Part shown: positions 8,557 through 17,752 of the stretch, piece by piece
How positions within the stretch are numbered: position 1 is the stretch's first letter
How the letters are laid out: the number at the start of each line of letters is the position of its first letter
Assembly (NCBI GenBank): GCA_036676415.1
Contig: JAKFCX010000039.1
Coordinates: 1-64,000 of the forward strand
DNA: 64,000 bases
Direction of reading: 5' to 3'
DNA from: JAEZDC01 sp036676415
GTDB taxonomy: Bacteria > Bacteroidota > Bacteroidia > Chitinophagales > Chitinophagaceae
Position numbers and translations under genes: made by a program
Notes under the pieces: model-generated
What the model saw: only the letters and a program-made list of their open reading frames with translations
What the model was told of the DNA's origin: nothing
Databases searched by the model: none

Positions 8557-9537
8557 ATGAAAAAAAGAATAGCCCTGGTTACAGGTGGATATAGTGGTGA
8601 AGCCGAGATCAGTTACAAAAGTGCCATCACCGTAGGAAATAATCTTGACCGTGAAAAATTTGATGTTTATAAAATCGATATCAATCCCTCTGGTTGGATC
8701 TATGAAGCAGAAGACGGGCAACGTTCTGCAGTAAACAAAGACGACTTCTCTATACAGGCCAATGGTCACAACATAAATTTCGATGCAGTGCTGATGTGTA
8801 TTCACGGCACACCAGGTGAAGATGGAAAATTGCAGGGATATTTTGATATGCTCAACCTGCCTTACACCAGTTGTGATGCTGCTACCTCTGCACTCACCTT
8901 CAATAAACGATACACCGTTGCCGTAGCAGCTTTTGCCGGTATAAAAGTGGCCAAATCATTACATCTTTTTAAGCATACACCTGTAGCAGCATCTTCGGTG
9001 CTCACCCAATTGCAATTGCCGGTATTTGTAAAACCAAATAATGGCGGCAGCAGCATTGGCATGAGTAAAGTAAATGAAGCCGACCAGTTGGATGAAGCCA
9101 TTGCAAAAGCTTTTAAAGAGGATGACCAGGTATTGATAGAGGAATTTATCAAAGGAAGAGAATTCACCATCGGTGTCTTTAAAACAAAAGGTGAGATCAT
9201 TACGCTGCCAATCACAGAAGTGATCACCAAAAAGGAATTCTTCGATTACGAAGCAAAATACCAGGGACTGAGTGATGAGATCACACCTGCACAGGTGGAT
9301 GAAGCTGTTGCGGTAAAAGTGAGATTAGCAGCAAAAAAAGCCTACGAATTACTTAACTGCAGGGGAATTGTACGTATAGATTTTATTTATAGTGAAGAAG
9401 CCGGTGAACCTTATATGTTAGAAGTGAATACCGTTCCTGGCCAGAGTGATGCCAGTATTATTCCACAGCAGGTAAAAGCAATGGGCTGGACTTTAAAAGA
9501 TTTTTACACAGCTGTTGTAGAAGAATGCTGGCAATAG
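8557..9537 (+). CDS. ddl: D-alanine--D-alanine ligase
   Basis: ATP-grasp ligase of 326 residues that makes D-Ala-D-Ala for peptidoglycan precursors. Visible: N-terminal RIALVTGGYSGEAEISYKS (family GG.S.E..VS motif), CIHGTPGEDGKLQGYFDMLN, FVKPNNGGSSIGMSKV (ATP-binding), EEFIKGREFTIGV, and EVNTVPGQSDASIIPQQ near the C-terminus with the Mg-binding Glu and Asn. Length is slightly short of the usual 330-370. First gene of a + strand run ddl, PASTA protein, rhodanese, lipoprotein. Confidence 0.95.
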   Translation: MKKRIALVTGGYSGEAEISYKSAITVGNNLDREKFDVYKIDINPSGWIYEAEDGQRSAVNKDDFSIQANGHNINFDAVLMCIHGTPGEDGKLQGYFDMLNLPYTSCDAATSALTFNKRYTVAVAAFAGIKVAKSLHLFKHTPVAASSVLTQLQLPVFVKPNNGGSSIGMSKVNEADQLDEAIAKAFKEDDQVLIEEFIKGREFTIGVFKTKGEIITLPITEVITKKEFFDYEAKYQGLSDEITPAQVDEAVAVKVRLAAKKAYELLNCRGIVRIDFIYSEEAGEPYMLEVNTVPGQSDASIIPQQVKAMGWTLKDFYTAVVEECWQ

Positions 9538-9569
9538 ATGCGTAACATTGTAAACCGAAAATTAAACGA

Positions 9570-10415
9570 GTGTTCAAATTCATAACCACAAGGCCTCTCT
9601 GGATCAATATTCTTGCAGTAGTATTATTACTATTGCTTTTTGTTCTTTTCTTTTTTGCCATCATGGGTTGGCTAACCAAGCACAATGAGTACGAAAAAGT
9701 ACCGGGTGTTATGGGTCAGCATGTAGACCAGGCTATCCAGGTGCTGGAAGCCAAAGGATTTGAAGTAGAGATCCAGGATTCTGTTTACGTAGATACGGCA
9801 GTAAGGCTTTCCGTTATCAGGCAATCACCAGAACCAGATGCAACTGTCAAAGCCAACAGAACCATCTATCTTACCATCAACAGGGCCGTACCACCTTTGA
9901 CTACCGTTCCGAATATGGTGGGTTTCTCTTTCAGAAGTGCAGAGATGATGTTGCAAAGCCTTGGATTAAAACTGGGTGATACATTATACAAACCAGACAT
10001 AGCCAAAAATTCGGTATTAGAACAATTGTACAATGGAAATCCTATCGCAGCAAACACGAAAGTTCCAATGGGTAGTACCATTAGTTTTGTGTTGGGTAGT
10101 GGATTAGGTACCGCTGAAATGAATGTACCAGGTAACATCATTGGGATGACATTGGGAGAAGCAAAATCTTACCTGATGTCGATGAACATAAATATCGGGG
10201 CCATTGTTCCTTCTGATATGCAGAATAATGATGAAGCCTTTGTATACAAAACTAATCCACCCCAGTATTCAGAGCCAACACCTGGTCAACGTGTTCAGAA
10301 TAAGATAAGGCCTGGTCAATTGCTTGACCTGTACGTTACAGTATCGAAACCGGCACCATCAGAACCGGCAGAACCTGTTACAAGAGATACATCAACTGTT
10401 AATCCTCCTTTATAA
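9570..10415 (+). CDS. PASTA-domain membrane protein
   Basis: A 281-residue protein starting at a GTG codon (9570). One N-terminal transmembrane helix (about residues 12-35) is followed by three PASTA repeats (YEKVPGVMGQHVDQAIQVLE; TTVPNMVGFSFRSAEMML; MNVPGNIIGMTLGEAKSYL) and a Pro/Glu-rich tail. PASTA domains bind muropeptides or beta-lactams in kinases and penicillin-binding proteins; here there is no kinase or transpeptidase domain. It lies 32 bp after ddl, so a cell-wall sensing or binding role is a reasonable inference. Confidence 0.88.
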   Translation: MFKFITTRPLWINILAVVLLLLLFVLFFFAIMGWLTKHNEYEKVPGVMGQHVDQAIQVLEAKGFEVEIQDSVYVDTAVRLSVIRQSPEPDATVKANRTIYLTINRAVPPLTTVPNMVGFSFRSAEMMLQSLGLKLGDTLYKPDIAKNSVLEQLYNGNPIAANTKVPMGSTISFVLGSGLGTAEMNVPGNIIGMTLGEAKSYLMSMNINIGAIVPSDMQNNDEAFVYKTNPPQYSEPTPGQRVQNKIRPGQLLDLYVTVSKPAPSEPAEPVTRDTSTVNPPL

Positions 10416-10430
10416 AAATAGAAATACTGC

Positions 10431-10739
10431 ATGAGAACAATATATGTAGAAGAAGTGAAGAAGCGAATGGATGAAGGGAACGAACTGAACCTGCTCGATG
10501 TACGAGAAGATAACGAACGCCAGGAGTTTAATATTGGCGGAACACATTACCGCCTTCGTCGTTTGCAGGATATGGATATTGAAGAAATTGAACACCTGAA
10601 GAATGAAGAGGTGATCTGTTACTGTAAAAGCGGCCAACGAAGTGCAATGGCCTGCCTAATACTGGAACATCTTGGATTTACCAATACAGCTAACATGGCT
10701 GGCGGTGTAACGGAATGGAAAGAAAAGTTTCCCCAATAA
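10431..10739 (+). CDS. Rhodanese-like sulfurtransferase domain protein
   Basis: A 102-residue single rhodanese domain: LLDVREDNERQEFNIGG at the start, active-site loop CYCKSGQRS with the catalytic cysteine (the second Cys), and the closing NMAGGVTEWKEKF helix. Cytoplasmic, no signal. It starts 15 bp after the PASTA gene and ends 4 bp before the next lipoprotein gene, so it is co-transcribed with them. Sulfur transfer partner unknown. Confidence 0.9.
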   Translation: MRTIYVEEVKKRMDEGNELNLLDVREDNERQEFNIGGTHYRLRRLQDMDIEEIEHLKNEEVICYCKSGQRSAMACLILEHLGFTNTANMAGGVTEWKEKFPQ

Positions 10740-10743
10740 TTGT

Positions 10744-11295
10744 ATGAAAAAACTGATTGCAATATTAATTGTTGGTGCTGCCATCACTGGTTGTACAACC
10801 ATGAAGAAAGGAAAGATTGGTGATGAGAAAGTGCCCGATATTGCAGGAACGTGGTATGAGGATGATAAGAAAGATGCCCCTTGTTATATTGTACAAAACG
10901 ACAGAGACCTTGTTTTCCTCTCTGGCAAAGAAACTTCAAATGGGTATTTCAAAAATTCAATAGAAGTTTTCGCGAAAGACTGGAATCGCAATGCTATGTT
11001 ATCTGCCAATCACCAGACATTGAGATGGGCAGACAGAACCTGGACAAAATCTGTTTTCCCTTATCCAAACATTTCAGGTGTGTGGTATGAAGAAGGTGAT
11101 GTCGCAAAGCAGATCAACATTATACAAACAGAAACCAGGCTGGTAATGGATAATGGTTCACAGAAACTGAACGGTTATTTTTATACTACCAATGCTATCT
11201 ACTCTTTAGAAAATAATAATTACGGCACGTATGATCCTGCAAAAGCTATTATTAAATGGGGAAGCAAAACATGGATGCGTAAAGTAAAAAGCTGA
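10744..11295 (+). CDS. Small lipoprotein with an internal duplication
   Basis: A 183-residue lipoprotein (signal MKKLIAILIVGAAITGC). The mature part consists of two copies of a ~75-residue beta-rich module: IAGTWYEDDKKDAPCYIVQN ... RWADRTWTKSV and ISGVWYEEGDVAKQINIIQT ... KWGSKTWMRKV. The G.WYE and W.....W motifs are conserved between copies. I do not recognise a named family; function unknown. Last gene of the ddl run and only 4 bp from the rhodanese gene. Confidence 0.75.
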   Translation: MKKLIAILIVGAAITGCTTMKKGKIGDEKVPDIAGTWYEDDKKDAPCYIVQNDRDLVFLSGKETSNGYFKNSIEVFAKDWNRNAMLSANHQTLRWADRTWTKSVFPYPNISGVWYEEGDVAKQINIIQTETRLVMDNGSQKLNGYFYTTNAIYSLENNNYGTYDPAKAIIKWGSKTWMRKVKS

Positions 11296-11317
11296 TTTAT
11301 TTTATCTTTAGGATCTA

Positions 11318-11752
11318 TCATGAAGAATGATCATGTAATATCTTCCATCCTGAACTTCTTCTTACAAATACTAACGTATATATTCCTTTACGATCATCGA
11401 GATTATTGCCGGATAGTATAAACTTGCCGGTGAGTAATGCATAATCTGCACCCAATGAACGGACCTCAATATCTTCAAAACGGAGCTGCTGAATGGGTTT
11501 GCCGTCTTTAAAAAATCCGCTTTCATAATTTGCTCTCATTTTACCAAGACCCACCGGGCCTGTTGAAAACATAAAGGTCGAAGCTGTATCGTACAACGAC
11601 ATAAAGGCATCAAGGTTTGCATTATTCCAGTCGTTGGCAGATTTATGCATCAACTTTATTATTTCCTGTTTAGATCCGCCAATAGTTTTTTGCATTGGGT
11701 TGCAACCAAATACCAGGATGGCAAGTGTGAGCAAAAGAAAAAATCTTTTCAT
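11318..11752 (-). CDS. DUF4440/SnoaL-like (NTF2 fold) lipoprotein
   Basis: About 144 residues starting at MKRFFLLLTLAILVFGC, with lipobox VFGC. The mature domain has the cone-shaped NTF2-like pattern: IIKLMHKSANDWNNANLDAFMSLY, a glycine loop around STGPVGLGKMRANYE, and the closing YTLVFVRRSSGWKILHDHSS typical of DUF4440. Members bind small ligands or act as ketosteroid-isomerase-like enzymes; no catalytic assignment is possible. Convergent with the lipoprotein gene ending at 11295. Confidence 0.8.
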   Translation of the reverse strand: MKRFFLLLTLAILVFGCNPMQKTIGGSKQEIIKLMHKSANDWNNANLDAFMSLYDTASTFMFSTGPVGLGKMRANYESGFFKDGKPIQQLRFEDIEVRSLGADYALLTGKFILSGNNLDDRKGIYTLVFVRRSSGWKILHDHSS

Positions 11753-11859
11753 GAATATCATTTGTTTAGCAAGATAAGAATCCCAGAACTTACGCTAAAA
11801 CCGTTTAAGTATTTTCTTCGGCTGGCTCACCCCTTATTACCTTCAAAAAAGCGAATAAA

Positions 11860-11885
11860 AAAAGACAGCCAACTGGCTGTCTTTT
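11860..11885 (-). terminator. Terminator of the KDN-rich protein gene
   Basis: AAAAGACAGCC-4 nt-GGCTGTCTTTT; an 11-bp stem with T-tracts on both sides, 22 bp past the stop codon of the minus-strand gene ending at 11907. Confidence 0.8.
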
Positions 11886-11906
11886 AAAATCTTTATGTTC
11901 ACAACA

Positions 11907-12689
11907 CTAATTCATCAACTTATTTGCAACAAGATTTGCTGTAACACCAATAAGTCTTTCAAGCAATGATACGTTCTGCTCAAGATCAACTACCAGTACA
12001 CGTTTACGTTCAATATCCGCAGCAGGGGCATTATTGTTTTGCAAGGTAACTAACTGTGTACGTGTTCCTGTAAGTCTTTCCATTGCATAATCAAGAATGC
12101 TGCGGCTATAAGAAACCTGCTCGTAGCTGTCCTGTAGAGTGGTGATATAATCTGTTCTTCTCTTAATGAAGATATCACTGAAAGTGCCATTGTTCACATT
12201 GGTACATTCACCCATTACATCACCATGATTCATGTGTGCTTTTAAAGCGTTCTCAGAAACACGGATGGTAACAGCAGGTTCATTGTCCCTGTTTGCTTTA
12301 TGGCAAATAGTAACTTTATCCTGGTTCTTTACAAACTTGTCACGATCACGGAAGGTTTCATTATCCCATTTGAAACCGTCTTTCATTTTGTATTTACCAT
12401 TATTGCCATTGTCTTTGTCATCGTTTCCTCTATCCTTGTCTTTATCCTTACCATTATCCTTGCCGTTATTGCCATTGTCTTTCTTATCGTTCTTGTCCTG
12501 GCCTTTACCGTTACCCTTGTCGCCGTCTTTATTGCCTTTATCCTTGTCCTTTCCCTGGTTCTTATCCTGTTTATCGGCCTGCTCTTTATTTCCCTTTCCT
12601 TTATTTTCCTTACCGTTCTGGAAGCTGGAAAAAGCTACCGCACCGAATATTATTATTGCGATAGTGAGTATCGAAAATTGCTGTTTCAT
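11907..12689 (-). CDS. Secreted protein with a Lys/Asp/Asn/Gly-rich region and a Cys-His motif domain
   Basis: About 260 residues from MKQQFSILTIA. Signal peptide, then a ~70-residue low-complexity segment built of K, D, N, G and Q (roughly residues 28-98), then a compact motif region: VTICHKANRDNEP followed by VSENALKAHMNHGDVMGEC. Similar C-H...H..HGD...C motifs occur in many secreted Bacteroidota proteins and could bind a metal. The C-terminal ~100 residues are helical and coiled-coil-like (TDYITTLQDSYEQ..., leucine-rich). The start is fixed by the upstream gene, whose stop ends one base before this ATG. Function unknown. Confidence 0.75.
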   Translation of the reverse strand: MKQQFSILTIAIIIFGAVAFSSFQNGKENKGKGNKEQADKQDKNQGKDKDKGNKDGDKGNGKGQDKNDKKDNGNNGKDNGKDKDKDRGNDDKDNGNNGKYKMKDGFKWDNETFRDRDKFVKNQDKVTICHKANRDNEPAVTIRVSENALKAHMNHGDVMGECTNVNNGTFSDIFIKRRTDYITTLQDSYEQVSYSRSILDYAMERLTGTRTQLVTLQNNNAPAADIERKRVLVVDLEQNVSLLERLIGVTANLVANKLMN

Positions 12690-12690
12690 A

Positions 12691-12930
12691 CTAATTGGTT
12701 TTTGTGTCTGTTGAGGTTTCAAATTCTTTGTTGAGTTTTTCAAGGGATTCTTCCACCTTCCTGGTTTGTTCTTTTAAAAGCTCGGTACTGTCTTCCACAG
12801 CCTGAGCAGTAGAATCCATAGCACTGATGGCTGCTTCTTCCTCGGGATTTGATTTTGCATTGCTGCAGGAAGCAATGATTAAAGTTGCTGAAGCACATAG
12901 CACCAGCAACGGCCTTAACAATGTACGCAT
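12691..12930 (-). CDS. Small lipoprotein with coiled coil
   Basis: 79 residues: lipoprotein signal with lipobox IIASC, then an acidic, Ser/Thr-rich helix (EEEAAISAMDSTAQAVEDST and LLKEQTRKVEESLEKLNKEF) that looks like a coiled coil. It lies one base upstream of the KDN-rich gene, so the two are almost certainly one operon and possibly partners at the envelope. No family recognised. Confidence 0.7.
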   Translation of the reverse strand: MRTLLRPLLVLCASATLIIASCSNAKSNPEEEAAISAMDSTAQAVEDSTELLKEQTRKVEESLEKLNKEFETSTDTKTN

Positions 12931-13040
12931 ATGGTATATTTTGTTTCTAAACCCTGTGCAAGAACTCAGCCAAAGCGGCTGTTCTGGCCAGATAGTGCAT
13001 AAAACCTGGTTTTCAAACCCATTTCATCGTTGTTGCAACT

Positions 13041-13048
13041 TAACTTTG
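13041..13048 (+). promoter_or_regulatory. -7 promoter box for the S46 peptidase gene
   Basis: TAACTTTG matches TAnnTTTG; ATG follows 19 bp later. A good -33 element was not seen. Confidence 0.45.
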
Positions 13049-13067
13049 CAGCTCAATTTTGTTGCAT

Positions 13068-15242
13068 ATGAAAAGTATTTTCCGTACTGGTTTATTATTG
13101 ATCGCTTTTACCCTGTTAAGATTAACTGTTTTTGCAGATGAAGGTATGTGGCTTCCCCAACTGCTTCAAACGCTGAATGAGGCTGATATGAAGAAACAGG
13201 GCATGAAGATCAAGGCTTCCGATATCTATAGCATTAACAAAGGAAGCTTGAAAGATGCCATCGTAAGTTTTGGCGGTTTTTGTACAGCGGAAGTAATATC
13301 AGGCAAAGGATTGTTGTTAACCAATCACCATTGTGGATTTGATAATATCCAGAATCATTCTTCGCTTCAGAATAATTATATACGGGATGGTTTCTGGGCA
13401 AGAAACCACGCAGAAGAGTTGCCAAATGCCGGACTTACAGCAACATTTATCATCAGGATAGATGATGTTACCACCCAGGTGTTGAAAAATGTGAGTGATA
13501 AGCTGGGTGATAAAGAAAGACAATCACTCGTTGATAAGAATATAGCTGAGTTAAGAAAGACGGTGAAAAAAGAAGCATACCAGGATATGATCATTCGTCC
13601 TTTCTTCGAAGGAAATAAATATTACCTGTTTGTAACTGAAGTGTATAAAGATGTTCGATTGGTAGGTGCACCACCTTCATCTATCGGCAATTTCGGTAAG
13701 GATACCGATAACTGGATGTGGCCAAGACATACTGGTGATTTTTCTTTGTTCAGGATATATGCAGATAAAAACAACCGGCCAGCTGCTTACTCAAAAGACA
13801 ATGTTCCATATAAACCCAAACGCTCATTGAATATTTCATTGAATGGCGTAAGTGAGAATGATTTCACCATGGTATTCGGCTTCCCGGGAAGAACTTATCA
13901 GTATTTACATTCTGCAGCAATTGAGCAGATCGTGAATGTGAATGATCCAGCTAAGATCGGTATCAGGAAAACAGCACTGGGTATATTGGATGATGCCATG
14001 CGTAATGATGAGCAGATCAAAATTCAGTATGCAGCAAAGTATGCAAGCATCAGCAATGCCTATAAGAAATGGCAGGGTGAAATACTTGGGTTAACTTCTA
14101 AGGATGCGGTAAATAAAAAGAAGGCTTATGAAGCGGAATTTCAAAAGAGGGTGAATGCAAATACTGCATGGAAAGCGAAGTATGGTAACCTTTTAGCAGA
14201 ACTTGAATCTGCATACGCAAAACTTCGGCCACTTGGTTATTCCAGGGATTATTATAACGAGATAATTCCAAGGGTTGAATTTTTTACAGTTGCCACCAGG
14301 CTCAACCGTGTGCAAAGTGCTTATGACAGGAATGGTGCTGCAGGTTATGATACATCGGCTCAGAAAGCAATTGATGCATTGCGGGATATTTACCATGAAT
14401 ACAATGTATCAGTTGATCAGCGTTTGTTTGTTTCGTTAATGCAGATGTTTGTGAATGATCAGAAAACAGCCACGGCTGTACCTGCCTTATCTAGACTATT
14501 GCAGGATCACAATAATGATTATGCTGCTGCGGCAGCACATCTTTATAATACTTCTGTATTGGATGACTCTGCACACGTGTTTGCGATATTGAGAATGGGG
14601 CCATCGCAATATAGTGAAGCAATAAAAAATGATATTGGGATGCAATTGTTCCAGTCATTGCAATCAACGCAAACCACTTCTGTAAACCAGCAACTCACCG
14701 AAGTACAAAACCAGTTGAATGCTTTGCAAAGACAATATATGGCTGCACAAATGGAAGTATTTAAAGAAAAGAAATTTTATCCCGATGCTAACAGTACACT
14801 CAGGGTTACTTATGGAAAAGCAAAAGGATATGAGCCAAAAGATGCAGTAAAATATGGGATGTACACTTACCTGGATGGTGTAATAGAAAAATATGTTCCT
14901 GGTGATTATGAGTTTGATCTTCCTGCAAAGCTGATAGATCTGTACAATAAAAAAGATTTTGGGCGCTATGGTGTAAATGGTAAACAACCGGTTTGTTTTA
15001 TTGCAACCAATCACACCACAGGAGGAAACTCCGGTAGCCCGGCTTTAGATGCTTATGGCAATCTTGTTGGATTAAACTTCGACAGGGTATGGGAAGGAAC
15101 GATGAGCGATATTTATTATGATAAAGACATCTGCCGGAACATCATGGTTGATATTCGTTATGTTGCTTTTATCATAGACAAGTTTGCCGGAGCACAGAAC
15201 ATTATTGATGAAATGAAGTTTGTGCATCCGAAGAAGAAATAA
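13068..15242 (+). CDS. S46 family dipeptidyl-peptidase, DPP11-like
   Basis: A 724-residue secreted serine peptidase that removes dipeptides from peptides in the periplasm. Signal peptide (about 1-23), EGMWLPQLL start of the mature enzyme, catalytic His in LLTNHHCG (about 87), Asp in the DNWMWPRHTGDFS region, catalytic Ser655 in TTGGNSGSP. Eighteen residues on lies FDR, i.e. Arg673. In characterised S46 enzymes Arg at this place marks DPP11 (Asp/Glu at P1) and Gly marks DPP7 (hydrophobic P1), so acidic specificity is predicted. The ATG at 13068 puts the serine at exactly the family numbering. Single gene followed by a two-way terminator. Confidence 0.93.
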   Translation: MKSIFRTGLLLIAFTLLRLTVFADEGMWLPQLLQTLNEADMKKQGMKIKASDIYSINKGSLKDAIVSFGGFCTAEVISGKGLLLTNHHCGFDNIQNHSSLQNNYIRDGFWARNHAEELPNAGLTATFIIRIDDVTTQVLKNVSDKLGDKERQSLVDKNIAELRKTVKKEAYQDMIIRPFFEGNKYYLFVTEVYKDVRLVGAPPSSIGNFGKDTDNWMWPRHTGDFSLFRIYADKNNRPAAYSKDNVPYKPKRSLNISLNGVSENDFTMVFGFPGRTYQYLHSAAIEQIVNVNDPAKIGIRKTALGILDDAMRNDEQIKIQYAAKYASISNAYKKWQGEILGLTSKDAVNKKKAYEAEFQKRVNANTAWKAKYGNLLAELESAYAKLRPLGYSRDYYNEIIPRVEFFTVATRLNRVQSAYDRNGAAGYDTSAQKAIDALRDIYHEYNVSVDQRLFVSLMQMFVNDQKTATAVPALSRLLQDHNNDYAAAAAHLYNTSVLDDSAHVFAILRMGPSQYSEAIKNDIGMQLFQSLQSTQTTSVNQQLTEVQNQLNALQRQYMAAQMEVFKEKKFYPDANSTLRVTYGKAKGYEPKDAVKYGMYTYLDGVIEKYVPGDYEFDLPAKLIDLYNKKDFGRYGVNGKQPVCFIATNHTTGGNSGSPALDAYGNLVGLNFDRVWEGTMSDIYYDKDICRNIMVDIRYVAFIIDKFAGAQNIIDEMKFVHPKKK

Positions 15243-15265
15243 GGTGTAAGAATTAAGAAAAGAGA

Positions 15266-15297
15266 AGAAAGGCATTCTTTTTAAGTGATGCCTTTCT
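15266..15297. terminator. Bidirectional terminator
   Basis: AGAAAGGCAT-12 nt-ATGCCTTTCT between the convergent S46 peptidase and TonB receptor genes; T-rich on both exits. Confidence 0.7.
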
Positions 15298-15302
15298 TTA
15301 TT

Positions 15303-17681
15303 CTATAGTTTAATGTTAAGTCCCACCATATAGTTTCTCCCTGCTACGGGGAAATAATAATTCTCCGTGGTGTATTCATTGTTATAGAAATAACTAAAGG
15401 TGTAACCATTCGGCTCGTATAGTGCATTGAAAACATTATTTGCCTGGAAGATAATGTTTACGTTGTTGAACAATTTATTAGGAACGGTGATGCTCAGTTT
15501 TGCATCCTGTACAAAGAAAGGGTCAAGGCTTTTTCTTTTCTCCTGCGTATTATCTAAATATTGCCTGCTCACATATTTACTGTTGAATGAAAGCGTAATG
15601 TGTTTAGCAGGAATTATATCAATACTCAAACCTCCGATCAAAGCTGGAGAAAATGCTATGTCTTTATTGGAATGTTGCACTTCAATCTGGCCACCATTAT
15701 CATAATCATCAATAAACTCTGTAAAATTTTTAATCTTATTCTGGCTGAGTGTAAGATTGCTGCCGATGTTCAGCCAGTGGGTAAAACGTTTTGCCAGTTG
15801 TAATTCAATTCCTCTCCTGAAGCTGTTAGGTACATTCGTTCTTGTATAAGCACCAACATCATTTATCTTACCTGTCAACACCAATTGATCTTTATAGATC
15901 ATGTAATAAAGATTAGCAGCGAATAAAAAGCCTGTTGTTCTTTTCTCAATACCTGCTTCTATATCGTGCAGCTGCTCACGTTGTGGCTGAGTGGTGATGC
16001 CGGCTTCAAAATCATCCCTGTTCGGTTCTTTTTGTCCGAGTGCATAACTGGTAAAAGCTGTCCATCCTTTTTTTGAATAACTGATACCAGCTTTCGGATT
16101 CAAGAAATTGAAATTCCTGTTAACCGTAACATGTGGGTTATCCCGGAAACCATTAGCCTTATAATTTACTTTCCTGTATTGTAAATCAGCAAATATTTCA
16201 AGGCCTGTTGCAACCTGTTGCTGCCATTTTGTATAAACATTAATATCCTTTTTTATTGCAGGAAGATCATACCATGAATGATCTTTTGGGAAACCGGTCT
16301 CTGCCCATATCACGCTTCCAAAATGTTGACCGTCGTAAGTATTCCATCCTCCACCTAATGTAAATTCAGTACCCGGTTTTTTATAATGCAATGAAGCGAT
16401 TTGCCCGTAATAAGAATTGTCGAGCCACAATTGCCTGATGAGATCAGTTTCTGTTACGGTTGTTCCGCCGATAACGGGGTCAGTGATGTTGTAATCACCA
16501 AAACTTTCATCATCCCTGTATTGTTCATAATAACCGGTACCATTCACAAGAAAAGCTGCTGTGTTGAATGACCAGCTATTATTTAATTTGTGATTGAAGA
16601 ATAATTGGTAATGATCCTGTTGGTAATTATCAGTTTGATTATCGTAGGGTGTACCCGGCTTTTCTGTTCCTGCAGGATTGAAGGTCCTGTTAGTAGAAAG
16701 CGTAGCTGAATCAATTCCATACCATGACTGGTAAGTTTTTTCTGTGCCTGAAAAGATATTTAATCGTAAGGTTGATTTCTTAGAAATGTATGCCCCGGAA
16801 ACGTAAAATGATTTTAGATCACTGGAGGCCCTGTCGATATAACCATCAGTAGAAATGCGACTCAACCTTGCATCAATAGTAAAATGATCGTTGATCAAAC
16901 CTGTACCTGCTTTCAATGTATTTTTCCAGGTGTTGAAAGAACCATAACTATTGTTCAGTTCAACATAAGCATTTTTGTTGAACTCGTTTGTGCTGAGATT
17001 TAATGTGGCACCAAAAGCACCACCACCATTTGATGAAGTGCCAACACCTCTTTGAATTTGAATGGAAGAAGTGGAAGAACTGATGTCAGGTAAATTCACA
17101 AAGAAAATTCCCTGGCTCTCTGCATCGTTGTAAGGAATACCATTAATGGTCATGTTGATGCGTGATGCATCTGTGCCCCTTATTCGAATACCCGTGTAGC
17201 CGATTCCATTACCTGCATCGGAGTTGATCACAACTGATGGAGTTTGGTTCAGGAGGTAAGGAATATCCTGCCCTAAATTATTATTTGCAATTTCATTTTT
17301 ACCAATCGTTTGTTTTGCAAAAGGTGATCGCTCACTTGCTCTTGTTGCTCTTATTTCAAGTGGTTCAAGAAAGAGTGCAGATTCTTCCAGTTGTACGTTA
17401 ATGCCTGTTGTTTTTTCCTGTACCTGCAGCGTAATCGTTTTTGTTATATAGCCAACATGTGTGAAGGTCAGGTTGTATGTACCTGTTTTCCTGATGTTCC
17501 TGAATTCAAACGATCCATCAGGTGATGTGATGGTGCTCATTTTGTCTGACTCATTTAACTGGAGCACTACACTGACTTCAGATACCGGCCTGCTGCCGAA
17601 ACCAGTTACTTTACCGCTGATAACCTGGGCATTTACGGAAATGCCTAATAACATGATGATTGTTCCCAAAAAAAGTCGCAT
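15303..17681 (-). CDS. TonB-dependent receptor, predicted thiamine uptake
   Basis: A 792-residue outer-membrane receptor. Signal peptide (to about 18), carboxypeptidase-like regulatory domain (VISGKVTGFGSRPVSEVSVVLQ, about 20-105), plug domain with IRIRGTDASRINMTINGIPYND, and a beta-barrel ending in GRNYMVGLNIKL with a terminal aromatic-rich strand. The TPP riboswitch in its leader (17753-17830) ties expression to thiamine pyrophosphate, so the substrate is probably thiamine or a precursor. No inner-membrane thiamine transporter lies next to it. Ends at a shared terminator with the S46 gene. Confidence 0.93.
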   Translation of the reverse strand: MRLFLGTIIMLLGISVNAQVISGKVTGFGSRPVSEVSVVLQLNESDKMSTITSPDGSFEFRNIRKTGTYNLTFTHVGYITKTITLQVQEKTTGINVQLEESALFLEPLEIRATRASERSPFAKQTIGKNEIANNNLGQDIPYLLNQTPSVVINSDAGNGIGYTGIRIRGTDASRINMTINGIPYNDAESQGIFFVNLPDISSSTSSIQIQRGVGTSSNGGGAFGATLNLSTNEFNKNAYVELNNSYGSFNTWKNTLKAGTGLINDHFTIDARLSRISTDGYIDRASSDLKSFYVSGAYISKKSTLRLNIFSGTEKTYQSWYGIDSATLSTNRTFNPAGTEKPGTPYDNQTDNYQQDHYQLFFNHKLNNSWSFNTAAFLVNGTGYYEQYRDDESFGDYNITDPVIGGTTVTETDLIRQLWLDNSYYGQIASLHYKKPGTEFTLGGGWNTYDGQHFGSVIWAETGFPKDHSWYDLPAIKKDINVYTKWQQQVATGLEIFADLQYRKVNYKANGFRDNPHVTVNRNFNFLNPKAGISYSKKGWTAFTSYALGQKEPNRDDFEAGITTQPQREQLHDIEAGIEKRTTGFLFAANLYYMIYKDQLVLTGKINDVGAYTRTNVPNSFRRGIELQLAKRFTHWLNIGSNLTLSQNKIKNFTEFIDDYDNGGQIEVQHSNKDIAFSPALIGGLSIDIIPAKHITLSFNSKYVSRQYLDNTQEKRKSLDPFFVQDAKLSITVPNKLFNNVNIIFQANNVFNALYEPNGYTFSYFYNNEYTTENYYFPVAGRNYMVGLNIKL

Positions 17682-17752
17682 TGCTTTTGTTTTGATCGGT
17701 TAAGATTTTTGAGAACAGGAGAAATTGCAAAAAGGAGGAGGAGCGTGTTTAC

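Noticed and set aside
12232..12734. Two hydrophobic ORFs (160 and 144 residues) on +
   Set aside because: They are the reverse translation of the K/D/N-rich repeat of the minus-strand gene; low complexity only.
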